From NCBI RefSeq assembly GCF_002584985.1, contig NZ_NUPZ01000020.1, forward strand, positions 1 to 64,000: DNA of 64,000 nucleotides, in the 5' to 3' direction. A model generated the notes under the pieces. That model was not told the DNA's origin. It searched no databases and saw only the letters and a list, made by a program, of their open reading frames with translations. Both the position numbers and the translations under genes were made by a program. Origin of the DNA: Bacillus sp. AFS029637. Its GTDB lineage: Bacteria > Bacillota > Bacilli > Bacillales > Bacillaceae_G. Of this stretch, positions 28,712 through 38,474 are shown piece after piece; position 1 is the stretch's first letter, and each line of letters begins with the position of its first letter.

Positions 28712-29920
28712 TTAAAATAACTTCAATTTACCTTTTTTAAGAACTAATAAAGGCCCACCTAATAAGAATAGGTAACGGTTATCGATCACTTTCTTCATGA
28801 AAGAAGCTTTCCAACCTGTTAATTTTTTGCCCATAACAACGCCCATTGCATCGTCATGACCTAAAGAACATACTGATCCTTTATTGTCGAATGCGAATGT
28901 TTTCATTTCGCCTTTGCCACGAACTAACACAGTTAAGTTGTGTGCAATATTGTAACCTTGTTGAATTGCAATTTGTGCTGTTGGTGGGTATGGACGGTTA
29001 ATTTCTTCGTTAATGATTAACGCTGCGTCACCAACCATAAATACATCTTCGTATCCTGGAGCGTGCATGTACTCATCAACTTTAACGCGGCCGCGCATTG
29101 CTTCAAAGCCAGACTCTTCCACAATACCATTACCACGAACACCTGCAGCCCAAACCACTGTTTCAGACTTAAGTAATTCAGTATCATCACCGTTTGCAAC
29201 GATAATACCTTCTTCAGTTGCTTCTTTAATTGCTGTACCGATGCGGAATTCTACACCTTTTTTCTCAAGTTGTTTTACAGCATATTCTACTAATGCTGGA
29301 TCAAAACCAGGAAGTGCTGTTGGAGCAGCTTCTACACAAATAATACGTGCTTTTTCACGTGGTACATTGTACTCTTTGCAAAGTTCAGGAACACGGTTCG
29401 CAAGCTCACCTACGTACTCGATACCAGTAAATCCAGCACCACCAACAACGATTGTTACTAACTCATCGCGTTGTTCAGTCGCATATTGAGCAAATTTAGC
29501 TTCCATGTGCTCACGAATTTGACGAGTTGCATTAATGTTAGCAATTGAGAATGCATGCTCTTTTAATCCTGTAATGCCGAACGTTTCTGATTCGAAACCA
29601 AGACCGATTACTAAGTAGTCATACTCTAACTCGCCGTCTTTTAAGATAATGCGTTTTTCAGCAGCTTTAATTTCTACTACTGTATCTTGTACAAAGTTCA
29701 CTTTATTTGTATCGATAACGTCTTGAATATCTAGACAGATTTTTTCATCTTGTAATGTACCAGCTGCGCTCTCGTGTAACCAAGTTGCTTGGTAGTGATA
29801 GCTGTTGTTGTTTACTAACGTAATTTCAGCTTCATTTACAGATAATGCTTTTTGCAGACGAACAGTCGTAATCATTCCGCCATAACCTGCACCTAAAACT
29901 ACGATTTTTGGAGTCTTCAC
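28712..29920 (-). CDS. ndh: type II NADH dehydrogenase
   Basis: Single-subunit, non-proton-pumping NADH:menaquinone oxidoreductase at the inner membrane face. The 402-aa protein has the FAD fold [10 protein letters not shown] near residue 8, a second GxGxxG segment [16 protein letters not shown] near 160, and VFMVGDAA in the FAD domain. The start is GTG at 29918-29920; the TTG one codon earlier is possible. Homologous to B. subtilis YumB/Ndh, whose gene is repressed by Rex. A Rex-like operator is present upstream. Confidence 0.95.
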   Translation of the reverse strand: MKTPKIVVLGAGYGGMITTVRLQKALSVNEAEITLVNNNSYHYQATWLHESAAGTLQDEKICLDIQDVIDTNKVNFVQDTVVEIKAAEKRIILKDGELEYDYLVIGLGFESETFGITGLKEHAFSIANINATRQIREHMEAKFAQYATEQRDELVTIVVGGAGFTGIEYVGELANRVPELCKEYNVPREKARIICVEAAPTALPGFDPALVEYAVKQLEKKGVEFRIGTAIKEATEEGIIVANGDDTELLKSETVVWAAGVRGNGIVEESGFEAMRGRVKVDEYMHAPGYEDVFMVGDAALIINEEINRPYPPTAQIAIQQGYNIAHNLTVLVRGKGEMKTFAFDNKGSVCSLGHDDAMGVVMGKKLTGWKASFMKKVIDNRYLFLLGGPLLVLKKGKLKLF

Positions 29921-29984
29921 CAAATCACAACCCTTTTCTTTATATAATAGTAATAAAATAATACCAAGTACTAAAAACTCTATT

Positions 29985-30012
29985 TGTCAAGAATGTGGAA
30001 TTTATCACATTC
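29985..30012 (-). promoter_or_regulatory. Rex-like operator at the ndh promoter
   Basis: Seven-base arms GAATGTG (29991-29997) and CACATTC (30006-30012) with an 8-base A/T spacer give TGTG-N8-CACA, the core of the Rex box (14 of 18 positions fit TTGTGAAWWWWTTCACAA). It abuts TTGACA read on the minus strand (29985-29990), the likely ndh -35 box. Confidence 0.65.
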
Positions 30013-30380
30013 TATATCGTAACAAAACGCAGTCAAAAAATCGTACGAATTTTGTCATAGAAATTTAACATAACACTACCCTATATTAGTCGGTTTTATT
30101 CCAGAATTCAAGCGTCTGGAGAATTATCAATATTTTAAAATAACATAGCGTTTTCAAGGGTTTTTCAGCCTTTTTTTCATGTATTTTCCTTTCCCTATAT
30201 TTTATATAATTACAAAAGCATCTATGCAAAAACTTACACACAATTCAGTCGTTTTCAGAAGTATTATGAACTCAAATATGCTATCATTTATTTGAAAGTG
30301 TCATCATTTGCAGGATTTTCGTGTACATATGAACAATATATGAAATCAATATTAAAATTCCATCTATAGGGGGAATGAAA
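30013..30380. other. divergent regulatory region between ndh and fnr
   Basis: About 370 A/T-rich bases that must carry the promoter of fnr. I see no open reading frame with a ribosome site and no strong terminator. Confidence 0.5.
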
Positions 30381-31370
30381 GTGGCAGAAAATCAAAAAGT
30401 TTACGACATAACAATTATTGGTGGTGGTCCAACAGGACTATTCACAGCATTTTATGGCGGTATGAGACAAGCAAGTGTCAAAATCATTGAAAGCTTACCT
30501 CAACTTGGAGGACAATTATCCGCGCTCTACCCTGAAAAATACATTTATGATGTAGCTGGATTTCCAAAAGTGCGTGCACAAGAGTTAGTTGATAACTTAA
30601 AAGAGCAAATGAAGAAGTTTGATCCAACCGTTTGCTTAGAAGAAGCTGTTGATACGCTTGAAAAACAAGCTGACGGTATATTCAAGCTTGTTACGAATAA
30701 ACAAACTCACTATTCTAAATCAGTCATTATTACTGCTGGCAATGGTGCTTTCCAGCCACGTCGCTTAGAGTTAGAAGGTACAGCAAAATACGAAAAGACA
30801 AACTTACATTATTTCGTTGATGATATGAATAAATTCGCTGGAAAACGCGTCGTTGTATTTGGCGGTGGTGACTCGGCAGTAGACTGGACAATGATGTTAG
30901 AACCAATCGCTGACAAAGTTACAATCGTTCATCGCCGTGATAAATTCCGCGCACATGAACATAGTGTAGAAAGCTTAATGAATTCTCGTGCAGAAGTAAG
31001 CACACCGTACGTTCCAGTTGAACTCATTGGTGATGACAAAATTGAACAAGTCGTTCTTCAACACGTAAAAACGGAAGAAAAAGTTATTATCGATGTTGAT
31101 GACGTAATTGTAAACTACGGCTTCGTTTCTTCTCTTGGCCCAATTAAAAACTGGGGCTTAGATATTCAAAAAAACAGCATTCTCGTGAACTCGAAAATGG
31201 AGACAAATATTTCTGGTATTTATGCTGCTGGTGACATTTGTACATATGAAGGAAAAGTAAAACTCATTGCTTGCGGCTTTGGTGAAGCACCGACAGCAGT
31301 AAACAATGCAAAAGCTTACTTCGATCCAAACGCAAAACTTCAACCGATGCATAGCTCAAGTATGTTTTAA
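30381..31370 (+). CDS. fnr: ferredoxin-NADP reductase, type 2 (YumC-like)
   Basis: Thioredoxin-reductase-like FNR without the CxxC pair, 329 aa. The FAD motif [12 protein letters not shown] lies near residue 12, the NADPH motif [11 protein letters not shown] near 160, and [14 protein letters not shown] precedes the C-terminus. It passes electrons between NADPH and ferredoxin or flavodoxin; the B. subtilis homologue YumC is essential. GTG at 30381 is seven bases after GGGGG; the ATG two codons earlier touches that site. Confidence 0.95.
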   Translation: MAENQKVYDITIIGGGPTGLFTAFYGGMRQASVKIIESLPQLGGQLSALYPEKYIYDVAGFPKVRAQELVDNLKEQMKKFDPTVCLEEAVDTLEKQADGIFKLVTNKQTHYSKSVIITAGNGAFQPRRLELEGTAKYEKTNLHYFVDDMNKFAGKRVVVFGGGDSAVDWTMMLEPIADKVTIVHRRDKFRAHEHSVESLMNSRAEVSTPYVPVELIGDDKIEQVVLQHVKTEEKVIIDVDDVIVNYGFVSSLGPIKNWGLDIQKNSILVNSKMETNISGIYAAGDICTYEGKVKLIACGFGEAPTAVNNAKAYFDPNAKLQPMHSSSMF

Positions 31371-31380
31371 TATAGAAATG

Positions 31381-31417
31381 AAAAGAACTCCTTTTACATG
31401 AAAGGAGTTCTTTTTTA
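31381..31417 (+). terminator. terminator of fnr
   Basis: Stem AAAAGAACTCCTTT/AAAGGAGTTCTTTT with a T6 tail. Confidence 0.93.
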
Positions 31418-31491
31418 TCGCGCTACCTTCCCCTTCCAAAATATGTTACAATAAATAAGAACATACGTTTCGTTTATAGAGGGATTATAAA

Positions 31492-31968
31492 ATGAAAGAA
31501 CCTATTATCGTAAAGAAAGAAGCTTTCCAAGCAATCGGTGTTTCAATTACGACGACAAATGAAAAAGAGGCATCTACTGAAGGAGAAATTCCAAAACTGT
31601 GGAACCGCTACTTCCAAGAACAAATGATACATCACATCCCAAATCAACAAACGAAAGAAACATTCGCTTTCTATTCAAACTACGAATCAGATGAAACGGG
31701 TGTATATCAATTTACAATTGGTATGCCCGTTTCTTCGTTAGAAAACGTTCCTGAAAATATGACAACTTTAACAATACCTGCTGCTACATACGCGGTATTT
31801 ACAACGAGAAAAGGGCCAGTTGCTGAAGTTGTTTGCGAGGCTTGGGAATATATTTGGCAATGGTCGAAAGAAAATAAACGCGCTTTTACAACCGACTTTG
31901 AGCTTTATGATGAAAAAGCGGTAGATCCAAATAACGTACAATTAGATATTTATATCGCCTTAGCTTAA
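31492..31968 (+). CDS. GyrI-like effector-binding domain protein
   Basis: A 158-aa stand-alone GyrI/AraC effector-binding domain (TFAFYSNYESDETGVYQFTI; a conserved Glu in AWEYIWQW near the C-terminus). Such domains bind small hydrophobic or cationic molecules; some hydrolyse cyclopropanyl compounds. No DNA-binding domain is attached. Monocistronic with its own terminator. Confidence 0.82.
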   Translation: MKEPIIVKKEAFQAIGVSITTTNEKEASTEGEIPKLWNRYFQEQMIHHIPNQQTKETFAFYSNYESDETGVYQFTIGMPVSSLENVPENMTTLTIPAATYAVFTTRKGPVAEVVCEAWEYIWQWSKENKRAFTTDFELYDEKAVDPNNVQLDIYIALA

Positions 31969-31997
31969 AAAAGATGCCTCTTCGGCATCTTTTTTTG
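31967..31997 (+). terminator. terminator of the GyrI-like gene
   Basis: Stem AAAAAAGATGCC/GGCATCTTTTTT with a TCTTC loop. Confidence 0.93.
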
Positions 31998-32132
31998 TCG
32001 TTAAATAGCTACTGTGCAAATCCAACATTATTGTCTACAATGAGAAAGTGCAGTATAGAAATATTAGAAACTGTATAAAACGATTGTTAACAGGTTTTTT
32101 AGTTTAAATTTGTCACATAGAAAGGAAGCAAT

Positions 32133-33380
32133 ATGGAGGAACTACAACAAAATAAATCTGCTTTAGAAGCAAATGCGAAACCACTATTAAAAAATACGAA
32201 TTTCCTTTTTCTTTGGGCAGCTACCCTTTTTTCAAGTTTTGCTTTAGCCTTTTTTACATTTTCACAAACATGGTACATAGCAAAAACATTAAACCTTGAA
32301 GCTTCACTCGGTGTTGTTTTCGTGGCTCTAAGTGTCCCAAGGCTTATTTTTATGATTGTTGGCGGCGCTGTAGCTGATAAATTCCCGAAAAAAAACATAA
32401 TGTTTTACTCCAACATTATTCGAGCGATTCTTGTCGCAACCATTCTCACATGGTTTATCGTTGGTGATGTAACACTATATACATTTGCTTTATTCGCTTT
32501 ATTCTTTGGACTTGCTGATGCTTTCTTCTGGTCCGCAGACGGATCTATTCTGCCGGAACTTGTAGAAAAAAGCCGTTTAACACAAGCGAATTCACTTACA
32601 CAAATGACAAACCAAGCATCGGTCATCTTGGGCCCTGTACTTGGCGGAATTCTCATCAAATTTACGAACTATGAAACAATCTTTTCAATTACGATTTTGC
32701 TGTTAATCGTCGCAGCCATACTCGTTCAAAAAATACAATTTACGATATCAGAACAAAAAGATACAGACAAAGGCATGTTCACTTCTATAAAAGAAGGAAT
32801 CTTATATGTAAAGGAATCACCTTTCCTTTCAACTTTCCTTATTTGTAGCGCCTTTCTAAACTTATTTTTAATCGGTCCGATGCAAGTCGGCTTCCCCCTA
32901 TTTGTTAAAAACGTTCTGCACGGTGACTCGCTCCAGTTTAGTTACTTAGAAGCATCTGTAGGCGGTGGAATGGCAATAGGCGCTGTCATTGTCGGATTAA
33001 AAAATATTAATCGTAGACGTGGTCTATTTTGTATTATCATGATGCTACTGTCTGGTGTATTCTTCTTATCCATCAACTTTAGCACCGTACTTTGGCAAGC
33101 ATTATTAGCCGGCATGTTTTACGGTATTACAATCGCAATGGCGATCGTCCCGCTTATGGCAATGATTCAATCTACAGTAAAAGAAGAAATGATGGGACGC
33201 GTAATGAGTTTACTAATGCTATCATCAATGGGCTTTATTCCGCTCTCTTATGCATTCACATCCATTGCGCTTGCAATAGGAATTCCAATCGTAACCGTTA
33301 TGAAAAGCGGTGCAATCGCTGTTATCGTCTTCGTACTATTTGTAGCGATTCGTGTTCCGGTTGTAAGGAAGTTTGATTAG
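32133..33380 (+). CDS. MFS transporter
   Basis: Major facilitator of 415 aa and about 11-12 helices, of the EntS/macrolide-exporter-like branch (MFS_3). The motif-A loop GGAVADKFPKK follows TM2, and DAFFWSADGSILPELVEK follows TM4. Probably a drug or siderophore exporter; substrate not predictable. ATG follows AAAGGAAG. Confidence 0.85.
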   Translation: MEELQQNKSALEANAKPLLKNTNFLFLWAATLFSSFALAFFTFSQTWYIAKTLNLEASLGVVFVALSVPRLIFMIVGGAVADKFPKKNIMFYSNIIRAILVATILTWFIVGDVTLYTFALFALFFGLADAFFWSADGSILPELVEKSRLTQANSLTQMTNQASVILGPVLGGILIKFTNYETIFSITILLLIVAAILVQKIQFTISEQKDTDKGMFTSIKEGILYVKESPFLSTFLICSAFLNLFLIGPMQVGFPLFVKNVLHGDSLQFSYLEASVGGGMAIGAVIVGLKNINRRRGLFCIIMMLLSGVFFLSINFSTVLWQALLAGMFYGITIAMAIVPLMAMIQSTVKEEMMGRVMSLLMLSSMGFIPLSYAFTSIALAIGIPIVTVMKSGAIAVIVFVLFVAIRVPVVRKFD

Positions 33381-33386
33381 CTAATT

Positions 33387-33418
33387 AGAGTCATGTGTTA
33401 TACGCATGGCTCTTTTTT
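33387..33418 (+). terminator. terminator of the MFS gene
   Basis: Stem AGAGTCATG/CATGGCTCT with one G-U pair and T6. It overlaps the 3' end of the convergent HTH gene. Confidence 0.8.
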
Positions 33419-34279
33419 AAATGGATCAAACAGCGATATCCCCTTACTTCTCCTTAATGCTGCTCCCCACTCTAATCCAACCTCTAAAAATAAATCTCTC
33501 ACTGTACTGTATAAAAGTGCCCCAATGTCTTTACGGATTTCCCCATATTTATCTGCCCTCACAACACTTTTCACACGCCAAATGAAATTTCCGTTCACTT
33601 CTTCATCAGCTAATATTTGCTCCAGTAAAACACCTTGCTCTAGTAACCCGCTCTTTTTATAAGCAAGCTCCACCTTACTCCACAGTATGTTAATCTTCTT
33701 TGGATTACTCGTCATTGGCACAAGTGCGTATATAAAAGGCTTTGGTATATCATGACGACAGTACGTCTCATCAAGCTCGTACGTTCCTTTTCTCTTCTCT
33801 TTTATTTGTGGAATGTTTTTAGAAAGAATTGTTTCCCCCTCGCTTTTTTGCTCCTTTCCGCTACAGCCAGCTGCATCATCTTCACTTTCACAAGCGGACA
33901 TTTTCATACGGTCATCCATGCGGTCAATCGCAGATGCAAGAAATACATATAAGTTCGCACTATACCCGCCGCGCTTACGTCTTTCTTTTGTCGCAACACG
34001 CTTAATAATTCCTAATTCCTCTAACTTTGCAATGGAGCGGCGCACCGTACGAATACTCTTTCCAACATTCGTCGCAATCGTCTCCATTAACGGACAAGCA
34101 ACTCCTACTGTTTTTTGTTTCTCATTCACTGCATACTTTCCTAAAAAATGAATAATGATAGAATCAGTTTTATTCAATTGAAATCGATAGCACTTCAAAA
34201 CTTGTTTTTGATATGTATTAAACTCTTCTTTACTTCGAAATTCACTATATGGTTTCATTAAATTATATAAGCTTCCCAT
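33398..34279 (-). CDS. helix-turn-helix protein resembling plasmid replication/partition initiators
   Basis: A 293-aa protein with a winged HTH at about residues 60-115 (LMETIATNVGKSIRTVRRSI, then LEELGIIKRV), a variable low-complexity middle (135-165) and a basic C-terminal domain. The layout resembles HTH_36-type proteins common on Bacillus plasmids and phages. No plasmid or phage genes adjoin it, so it may be a domesticated remnant or a regulator. ATG lies seven bases downstream of a GAGGTGA site read on the minus strand. Confidence 0.65.
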   Translation of the reverse strand: MGSLYNLMKPYSEFRSKEEFNTYQKQVLKCYRFQLNKTDSIIIHFLGKYAVNEKQKTVGVACPLMETIATNVGKSIRTVRRSIAKLEELGIIKRVATKERRKRGGYSANLYVFLASAIDRMDDRMKMSACESEDDAAGCSGKEQKSEGETILSKNIPQIKEKRKGTYELDETYCRHDIPKPFIYALVPMTSNPKKINILWSKVELAYKKSGLLEQGVLLEQILADEEVNGNFIWRVKSVVRADKYGEIRKDIGALLYSTVRDLFLEVGLEWGAALRRSKGISLFDPFKKEPCV

Positions 34280-34359
34280 TTATATCACCTCACTTATAAG
34301 TAAGAGGTAGGAAGTAAAATTGGCGTGATAGTTAATATTTTTTTACTGGAGATGAAAAT

Positions 34360-34821
34360 ATGATCGTAATTAGCGCTTGTTTAGGTGGTATCGCTTGTCG
34401 GTATGACGGGAATGACAATCTTGTTTCAAAAATAGAGGAGCTTCTGCAAAAAGAAGATACAGTCCTCATTTGTCCTGAAGTATTAGGAGGATTACCAACG
34501 CCTCGTCCTTCCGCTGAAATTATTGGTGGGAATGGCGATGACGTTTTAGATGGAAAAGCGAAAGTGATGACAAAAGATGGTGAAGATGTCACAGAAGCTT
34601 TCGTACGTGGTGCTTATAAAGCATTAGAACAAATTAAAGATTTACACCCGGAATATATTATTTTAAAAGAACGTAGCCCGTCTTGTGGTAGTACTACGAT
34701 TTACACTGGGGAATTTAACGGTAATAAACAAACTGGTTACGGGGTAACAACTGCTTTATTTAAAAGACATGGCTTTACAGTGGTTTCAGAAGAGGATTTT
34801 GAGAACGAAAAAAGGAATTGA
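34360..34821 (+). CDS. DUF523 family protein
   Basis: A 153-aa DUF523 protein with conserved cysteines in ISACLGGIACRYDG (residues 4-17), ICPEVLGGLPTPRP (37-50) and RSPSCGS (107-113). The spaced cysteines suggest a metal or Fe-S site. Homologues are implicated in sulfur handling; exact function unknown. RBS CTGGAG precedes ATG. Confidence 0.85.
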   Translation: MIVISACLGGIACRYDGNDNLVSKIEELLQKEDTVLICPEVLGGLPTPRPSAEIIGGNGDDVLDGKAKVMTKDGEDVTEAFVRGAYKALEQIKDLHPEYIILKERSPSCGSTTIYTGEFNGNKQTGYGVTTALFKRHGFTVVSEEDFENEKRN

Positions 34822-34843
34822 CCCTGTTCGTCAATTCCTTTTC
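34808..34843. terminator. bidirectional terminator between DUF523 and YxeA genes
   Basis: Stem AAAAGGAATTGAC/GTCAATTCCTTTT, A/T tracts both sides. Confidence 0.88.
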
Positions 34844-34851
34844 TATCTGTC

Positions 34852-35205
34852 TTATTTCACGCCTAATTTTTCTTTCACTTTCGCTGGAAGCTCGTCTTTC
34901 TTCACTTCTTCCCAAGCTGATACACCTTTTTTATCTGAATGATATACACGCAGGAATGCTTCTTTACGTAAGTTTTTTTGAGCTGTGAATTCTAATTCTT
35001 TCTCTTTACCTTCTTTATCAAATCCAGTTAGCTTATATTGGTAATCTTTATAAGGCTGACCATTATCAGCTTTACCATTATACTCTTTTCCATCTACTGT
35101 AATTTGAACGTAATACTCATCTTTCCCCATACGGTTAATATCACAACCAACTAACAAACTTGCAAAGACAACTAAAATACTAAAAAGTGCAATATATCTT
35201 TTCAT
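34852..35205 (-). CDS. YxeA family lipoprotein
   Basis: A 117-aa lipoprotein with lipobox LLVGC (Cys near residue 21) and a YxeA/DUF1093 oligonucleotide-binding-like domain (YYVQITVDGKEYNG, YQYKLTGFDKEGKEKEL). ATG at 35203-35205 follows GAGGTGA; a GTG three codons upstream overlaps that site. Anchored outside the membrane; function unknown. Confidence 0.85.
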   Translation of the reverse strand: MKRYIALFSILVVFASLLVGCDINRMGKDEYYVQITVDGKEYNGKADNGQPYKDYQYKLTGFDKEGKEKELEFTAQKNLRKEAFLRVYHSDKKGVSAWEEVKKDELPAKVKEKLGVK

Positions 35206-35311
35206 TTCCTTCACCTCATGTGTTTTTTCTTATACTCTTATCTTAAAGTCCGGGGCTCAAAGAAGAAATTCAAAAACATGACATGAACATTACACTTTTG
35301 TAAGATAATAA

Positions 35312-35546
35312 TTATCGCTTCACTCTAGACACCGTCATTCCATCACCAATTGGAAGGAGTACACATTCTAACCTCGGATGATTGGCTACTAACTTCATTA
35401 AACTTCTTCATCATTTCTGTATACCGTTTTTGTTTTGCACTTTCATCTGCCACGACACTTGTTACGGATTTCATCACGCAATCTCCTTTAACGCATGCAT
35501 TAGTGGAACAACCTAAGGTATGCTTCGGTAGCCATTGTTGTACCAA
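35312..35546 (-). pseudogene. C-terminal remnant of an O-methyltransferase gene
   Basis: On the minus strand the frame VADESAKQKRYTEMMKKFNE runs into nonsense (SSQSSEVRMC). A one-base shift restores LVANHPRLECVLLPIGDGMT then VSRVKR and a stop at 35312-35314. This is the usual C-terminus of YrrM/caffeoyl-CoA-type O-methyltransferases. The N-terminal SAM-binding part is missing, so the gene is decayed by truncation plus frameshift. Confidence 0.72.
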
Positions 35547-35690
35547 CTGGCGATTTCGTTTTCAATATGTGAAAAAGGATTTCTAAATGATGAATTGAAT
35601 ATATATTTATTGTTCTCTAACTTTTGAGCGAAAGTTTTTTACATACGTTTCATTCTGTCCTAATTTAAAGTTTTCGAGGGGAGAAATAAT

Positions 35691-36254
35691 ATGGATCCTA
35701 TTTTATTAGATGTTCCGTTACAAATAGAAACAGACAGACTCATTCTTCGAGCACCACTTCAAGCTGGTGAAGGTAATGTAGTACATGAAGCTATTAAAGA
35801 CTCAATTCGTGAATTAAAGCAATGGTTGTCTTTATTTCAGTCAATTCCTACTGTTGAAGAAACGGAAGTTCTCCTGAGAAATGCGCATATAGATTTTTTG
35901 AAAAGAGAAAGCTTTCGCTATCTTATCTATCATAAGGAGACTCATGATTTTATTGGAACTGCTAGCCTTCACGGAATTAATTGGAAGGTTTCTAAAGGTG
36001 AAATTGGATACTGGGTTAACACGCAATTTAGTGGCAGTGGATATATGACAGAAACAGTACGTGCGTTAACAAACCTTGGATTTCAGTTATTCAAATTTAG
36101 AAGGATTGAAATACGATGTGAATGTAATAACACGAAAAGTCGTGCGATCCCTGAAAAACTAGGCTTTGAGCTTGAAGGGATATTACGTAATGAAGATCTT
36201 TCAGCTGATGGTAAACAACTAGTTGATACTTGCATCTATGCAAAGGTAAAGTGA
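35691..36254 (+). CDS. GNAT N-acetyltransferase (RimJ/RimL type)
   Basis: A 187-aa GNAT protein of the ribosomal-protein-alanine acetyltransferase branch: LQIETDRLILRAP at the start, GEIGYWVNTQFSGSGYMTE as the acetyl-CoA segment near 110, FRRIEIRCECNNTKSRAIPE and LGFELEGILR at the end. Target unknown. ATG follows GAGGGGAG. Confidence 0.88.
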   Translation: MDPILLDVPLQIETDRLILRAPLQAGEGNVVHEAIKDSIRELKQWLSLFQSIPTVEETEVLLRNAHIDFLKRESFRYLIYHKETHDFIGTASLHGINWKVSKGEIGYWVNTQFSGSGYMTETVRALTNLGFQLFKFRRIEIRCECNNTKSRAIPEKLGFELEGILRNEDLSADGKQLVDTCIYAKVK

Positions 36255-36297
36255 AACTTTAATCCGCCCTCGCGAATCGGGCTTTTACAGCAAAAGA

Positions 36298-36342
36298 AAA
36301 GACCTTTTTAACGATGTATTCCATCGCTAAAAAGGTCTTTCT
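36298..36342 (-). terminator. terminator downstream of yutM
   Basis: Stem AAAGACCTTTTTAACGATG/CATCGCTAAAAAGGTCTTT with one mismatch; usable in both directions. Confidence 0.85.
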
Positions 36343-36359
36343 CTATTGCTACTAAAATC

Positions 36360-36713
36360 TTAGCACTCTTCCGGCTTACCAGCATTCGATGCTGTACGGA
36401 AAGATGATCCACATCCGCATGATGCGATTGCATTTGGATTATCAATTGTAAATCCGCCGCCAAGCATAGATTGTTTATAATCAATTTTTACTCCTTTAAC
36501 AATGGGAGCACTTTCTGTATCAATAACAAATTCAACACCGAAAAACTCAAGAACTGTGTCGTCTTCTTTTGGTTCTACTTCAAATCCTAAGCCGTAAGAA
36601 AGACCGCTACATCCGCCGCCGTGTACAGCAAGGCGCACATACTTTTCTCCATCTTCAGCATCTTTTAACATATCTTTAATTTGAAAAGCTGCTTGTTCTG
36701 TTACTTCAATCAT
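36360..36713 (-). CDS. yutM: A-type iron-sulfur carrier (HesB/IscA/ErpA family, YutM)
   Basis: A 117-aa A-type Fe-S scaffold/carrier. The three ligand cysteines sit in HGGGCSGLSYGL (near residue 34) and SCGCGSSF (near residue 99-106). It passes clusters from SUF to client enzymes. ATG at 36711-36713 follows AAAGGAAGG; 13 extra in-frame codons upstream have no site. Lies downstream of dapF as in B. subtilis. Confidence 0.92.
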   Translation of the reverse strand: MIEVTEQAAFQIKDMLKDAEDGEKYVRLAVHGGGCSGLSYGLGFEVEPKEDDTVLEFFGVEFVIDTESAPIVKGVKIDYKQSMLGGGFTIDNPNAIASCGCGSSFRTASNAGKPEEC

Positions 36714-36754
36714 GAAATACACCTTCCTTTCTGTTCTCATTCTATTATACATCT

Positions 36755-37621
36755 TTACGCTTCTATCTTGTACTCATACACTCCGTGGCAAATTACTTCC
36801 GCAGGTCCTTTCATTAACACGTTTCCTTCTTCTGTCCACGCAATCATTAAGTCGCCGCCAGCTAAATGGACTGTAATTTCTTTACCACGTTCCATCTTCC
36901 CATTCAAAATAGCAGCAACAACCGAAGCACATGCTCCTGTTCCGCAAGCTTGCGTTACACCAGAGCCACGTTCCCAAACGCGGAAATTCATTTCTTCATC
37001 GTTTAAAATCTCGATAAATTCAACGTTCACTCGCTCTGGGAACATTTCATGTGTTTCAAGAACTGGACCAAGTGTTGTAAGAGGTGCTTTCTCTACATCA
37101 TCAACAAAAATAACCGCATGTGGATTCCCCATTGAAACAGCTGTAAATGCATAACGATGGTTATTGTATAAGAAGTTTTCACGAATAAATGGTGTTTCAC
37201 CTTCACCGAGCATCGGTATCTCTTCGCGTGTTAAACGTGGTGCTCCCATATCGATTTTCGCTAATGTAACTTTCCCTTCTTCTACCGTTACTTCCGCCGT
37301 TACAATGCCAGCTAACGTTTCAATTGTGAAAACTGTTTCCTCTACTAGTTTATGCTCATACGCATATTTCGCTACGCAGCGCAAACCATTACCACAGCTC
37401 TTGCCTTCTGAACCATCGTTATTAAACATACGCATTTTCACTGGAGCTACATCAGACGGACAAATTAAAATCATCCCGTCTGCTCCAATACCAGTATTAA
37501 TATTTGAAACCTTTTCCGCCACAAAAGCTAAATCTTCTTCAGGAATTTGTTCTTCAAACATATTTACATATATATAACTATTGCCAAGACCATGCATTTT
37601 TGTAAAAGAAAATTGGCTCAT
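36755..37621 (-). CDS. dapF: diaminopimelate epimerase
   Basis: Converts LL- to meso-diaminopimelate for lysine and peptidoglycan. The 288-aa protein has the catalytic cysteines in [10 protein letters not shown] (near 80) and ACGTGACA (near 230), plus [11 protein letters not shown] at the start. No PLP motif, as expected. Followed by yutM on the same strand with a 41-base gap. Confidence 0.97.
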   Translation of the reverse strand: MSQFSFTKMHGLGNSYIYVNMFEEQIPEEDLAFVAEKVSNINTGIGADGMILICPSDVAPVKMRMFNNDGSEGKSCGNGLRCVAKYAYEHKLVEETVFTIETLAGIVTAEVTVEEGKVTLAKIDMGAPRLTREEIPMLGEGETPFIRENFLYNNHRYAFTAVSMGNPHAVIFVDDVEKAPLTTLGPVLETHEMFPERVNVEFIEILNDEEMNFRVWERGSGVTQACGTGACASVVAAILNGKMERGKEITVHLAGGDLMIAWTEEGNVLMKGPAEVICHGVYEYKIEA

Positions 37622-37750
37622 TTATATTCACTCCAAAAATAATTTATTATTTTAAGTATAGAATGCATGCTTTTAGAACACAATATGAATGTCCCCCGTT
37701 TCTCATATTTGACAACGTTTGGCGATGAGCCACTCTTACACAAATTGTGT

Positions 37751-37785
37751 AGGAAAAAAGCCCTTCTAAAAGGGCCTTTTTTTAT
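37751..37785. terminator. hairpin between dapF and yuzB
   Basis: Stem AAAAAAGCCCTT/AGGGCCTTTTTT with a CTAAA loop. T-runs on both strands. Confidence 0.85.
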
Positions 37786-37837
37786 TTATCTATAGTCTTA
37801 ATCTACCCTCCAAAATAACGTTTTATCTAAAATAAAA

Positions 37838-37868
37838 TGAAAAAGGCGCTGCTCATTCGCAACACCTT
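37838..37868 (-). terminator. terminator at the yuzB stop
   Basis: On the minus strand GGTGTTGC/GCAGCGCC (G-U pairs) is followed by TTTTTCATTTTA. Confidence 0.75.
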
Positions 37869-38106
37869 AAAACATTGGATTTTCATCCAAATAATCATAT
37901 ACATTATTTACAAGTTCTTCTACTGTCGCACCTTGTACAACTTCACCATTCACAAGTGCAAATGGTCCTTCAAAACAAATACCACAATAACCTAAACAAC
38001 CATATTCCATTACATCTAAATTAGGATCTTTTTCTAATTTCTCTAAAGCTGCTTGTGAACCACTTGCCAGGTTACCTACACAAAATTCAATTAATGGTTT
38101 AATCAA
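37867..38106 (-). CDS. yuzB: YuzB-like small cysteine protein (UPF0349)
   Basis: A 79-aa protein: [13 protein letters not shown] at the start, then [19 protein letters not shown], a thioredoxin-like ferredoxin-type cysteine pattern. TTG at 38104-38106 is chosen because GGGGGGAG lies just upstream and because the length (79 aa) and start then match B. subtilis YuzB. May bind a metal or Fe-S cluster; function unknown. Confidence 0.87.
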
Positions 38107-38474
38107 AATTCTCCCCCCTGTACTACAAAACAAATTACCTTCTGACATCTATAAGAAGAAAACTAAGCTGTTTCTCGTTGTTTTCGTTACACTTACTAAA
38201 CTATTCAATTCCTTCACTGATTTACTTCAAAGTAAATATTCTTCTCTATATCAATATATTCACGGCAACGCTTTGCGGCCCCCGCAATGAAATAGTAACT
38301 AGAAAAGGAAAACAGTTTACTTTACTTTTCTTCTTATTGTACAACAGAGTATTCATTCATGCATTGTTATTTGTTCACAAATTCGATATAATTTGATTGA
38401 GTAAAGTCGAAATATTTTATTAATATAAAATTTTAGGATTAGGGGATATTTCAACAGAAAAGGGGTAATCCATC
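38107..38474. other. divergent intergenic region yuzB-yutJ
   Basis: About 370 bases. I see an inverted repeat ATTTACTT-CA-AAGTAAAT (38220-38237) and one plus-strand promoter; no gene with a ribosome site. Confidence 0.5.
38364..38392 (+). promoter_or_regulatory. promoter of yutJ
   Basis: TTGTTA (38364-38369), 17 bases, perfect TATAAT (38387-38392). Confidence 0.6.

Noticed and set aside
33398-35700. Prophage remnant around the HTH gene
   Set aside because: No integrase, structural or lysis genes and no attachment-site repeats were seen.
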